Assembly: GCA_014655195.1 (NCBI GenBank)
Contig: BNBH01000023.1
Span: 46,130 to 110,129 of the forward strand
From: Streptomyces cellulosae
GTDB lineage: Bacteria; Actinomycetota; Actinomycetes; Streptomycetales; Streptomycetaceae
Reading direction: 5' to 3'
Length of the DNA stretch: 64,000 bases
The position numbers were made by a program, and so were the translations under genes. The notes under the pieces were generated by a model. That model was not told the origin of the DNA, searched no databases, and saw nothing but the letters and a program-made list of their open reading frames with translations. This document shows, piece by piece, positions 63,267 through 64,000 of this stretch. The first letter of the stretch is position 1; each line of letters begins with the position of its first letter.

Positions 63267-64000
63267 TCAGGACACCGGCGGGTAGGCGTTCTTCAGCAGC
63301 TCCTGGAACTGGGCGGAGAACCAGTGCCCGGAGACCGGGGCGTTCGCCAGCGCCCCCGACTTGTTGTTGTCGTTGCGCGGGTTGCCCTCGTAGGTGGGGT
63401 CGCACATCCGGTCGAAGCCCTTGCCCTCGTCGTTGTCGATCTCCTCGCTCGCACCGTCGGACTCGCCCGGGGGCTTCATCCACACGTAGGCGTCGACACC
63501 GGGCTCCGGGGACGCCTGGGGCCGTTCGCCCAGACCGGCTCCGGACTGGTTGCACCAGTTGCCCGTGTTGTACCGGCGGTCGTAGCGGCCGCCGTCGACG
63601 TAGGTGTCCACGTCGGTGGTGGCGCCGGGCCCGGTGGGCCGGTTCGCACCGCCCCAGCCGTTGCGGGACGTGTCGATCAGCATGCCGATCCTCGAGTCGA
63701 AGCCGAGCGAGACCAGCTTGTCGCGCAGGGCCTGGGCGTACGACAGCTCGTCGACGTAGCGGTTCCAGCTGACCCACTTCGACTCGCGCACGGACTTGCC
63801 GCCCACGGTGTCGTTGACGGAGAAGTGGTCCTCCTTCAGCGCGCTGTAGTTGGCCGTGTTGGCGATGAAGCCGTGCACGTCGGCCACGGTCGCGCCTTCG
63901 GCGGTCGCGGCCTGCTTGAACAGCTCGGCGGAGGGGCCGAAGTTGTCGTCCCAGCCCAGCCAGCCGTGGTGGCCCGCGTCGATGTAGTTGTAGACGTTGG
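63267..64000 (-). CDS. Glycoside hydrolase family 6 cellulase (partial, 5' end outside window)
   Basis: The visible 244 codons are the C-terminal part of a GH6 endoglucanase or cellobiohydrolase. Recognisable blocks are NVYNYIDAGHHGWLGWDDN, ADVHGFIANTANY, RIGMLIDTSRNGWGG and the GH6 signature VDAYVWMKPPGESDG. Cysteines in WCNQSG and MCDPTYEG probably form the conserved disulfide near the active site. The protein ends at NAYPPVS without a C-terminal binding module, so any carbohydrate-binding module must lie at the unseen N-terminus. It should cleave beta-1,4-glucan with inversion, outside the cell. The upstream part continues past the right edge. Confidence 0.93.
   Translation of the reverse strand, partial: NVYNYIDAGHHGWLGWDDNFGPSAELFKQAATAEGATVADVHGFIANTANYSALKEDHFSVNDTVGGKSVRESKWVSWNRYVDELSYAQALRDKLVSLGFDSRIGMLIDTSRNGWGGANRPTGPGATTDVDTYVDGGRYDRRYNTGNWCNQSGAGLGERPQASPEPGVDAYVWMKPPGESDGASEEIDNDEGKGFDRMCDPTYEGNPRNDNNKSGALANAPVSGHWFSAQFQELLKNAYPPVS

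Overview
The window reads as a piece of a Streptomyces (or close actinomycete) chromosome. GC content is very high, third codon positions are almost all G or C, ribosome binding sites are GGAGG-like, GTG starts are common, and the proteins (ALF-repeat protein, ROK and FadR-type regulators, SMI1/KNR4 remnant, GH6 cellulase) are typical of that genus. No transposase, integrase, phage gene or CRISPR array is visible.

Layout. 0-4.4 kb: an MHS-type transporter, a VWA-domain protein, a decayed SMI1/KNR4 gene and a DUF6461-like gene. 4.5-12.7 kb: a secreted-protein island with a NucA/NucB-type DNase, a very large Ala-rich ALF-repeat coiled-coil protein, a small exported protein and a trypsin-fold/FG-GAP protein whose catalytic His and Ser are both replaced. 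A tRNA-Leu(GAG) follows at 12.9 kb. 13.1-23.5 kb: a divergent oxalate locus, with a second SucCD-like pair and an aldehyde dehydrogenase leftwards, and a TPP enzyme, formyl-CoA:oxalate CoA-transferase, ADP-forming acyl-CoA synthetase and OFA-family transporter rightwards.

23.6-32.3 kb: a Tat-exported TIM-barrel protein, then a tight seven-gene leftward operon resembling the ebo (metabolite traffic) cluster: inositol-phosphate-synthase-like protein, UbiA/EboC prenyltransferase, TIM-barrel epimerase, EboA-like, TatD/EboB-like, EboE-like and an alkaline-phosphatase-superfamily EboF-like protein. No EboD-type (dehydroquinate-synthase-like) gene is present and the inositol synthase homologue is in the operon, so the product may differ from known ebo systems. 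33.0-44.6 kb: a carbohydrate region with a 1238-aa secreted GSDH/PKD/CBM6/ThuA/DUF1080 protein, a TIM-barrel isomerase, a Gfo/Idh/MocA oxidoreductase, a ribose-type ABC transporter and a ROK regulator. The set resembles 3-keto-glycoside degradation.

44.8-54.9 kb: a formate/oxalate locus with a FadR-type regulator, a ketoacyl synthase III, a second OFA transporter with its 46-aa small subunit, a PanE-like reductase, an NAD-type formate dehydrogenase whose catalytic subunit is split into two genes in permuted order, and FdhD. Candidate operators with a shared TACAGT core lie at both oxalate/formate promoters and in front of the FadR-type gene, so the two loci may form one regulon: oxalate import, CoA transfer, decarboxylation to formyl-CoA, release of formate, and oxidation of formate to CO2 with NADH.

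55.0-64.0 kb: a DUF4185 protein, an SBF-type symporter divergent from a LysR regulator, a FadD-type acyl-CoA ligase, an aldo/keto reductase, an SDR, a methyltransferase with a His-rich N-terminus, and the 3' part of a GH6 cellulase running off the right edge.
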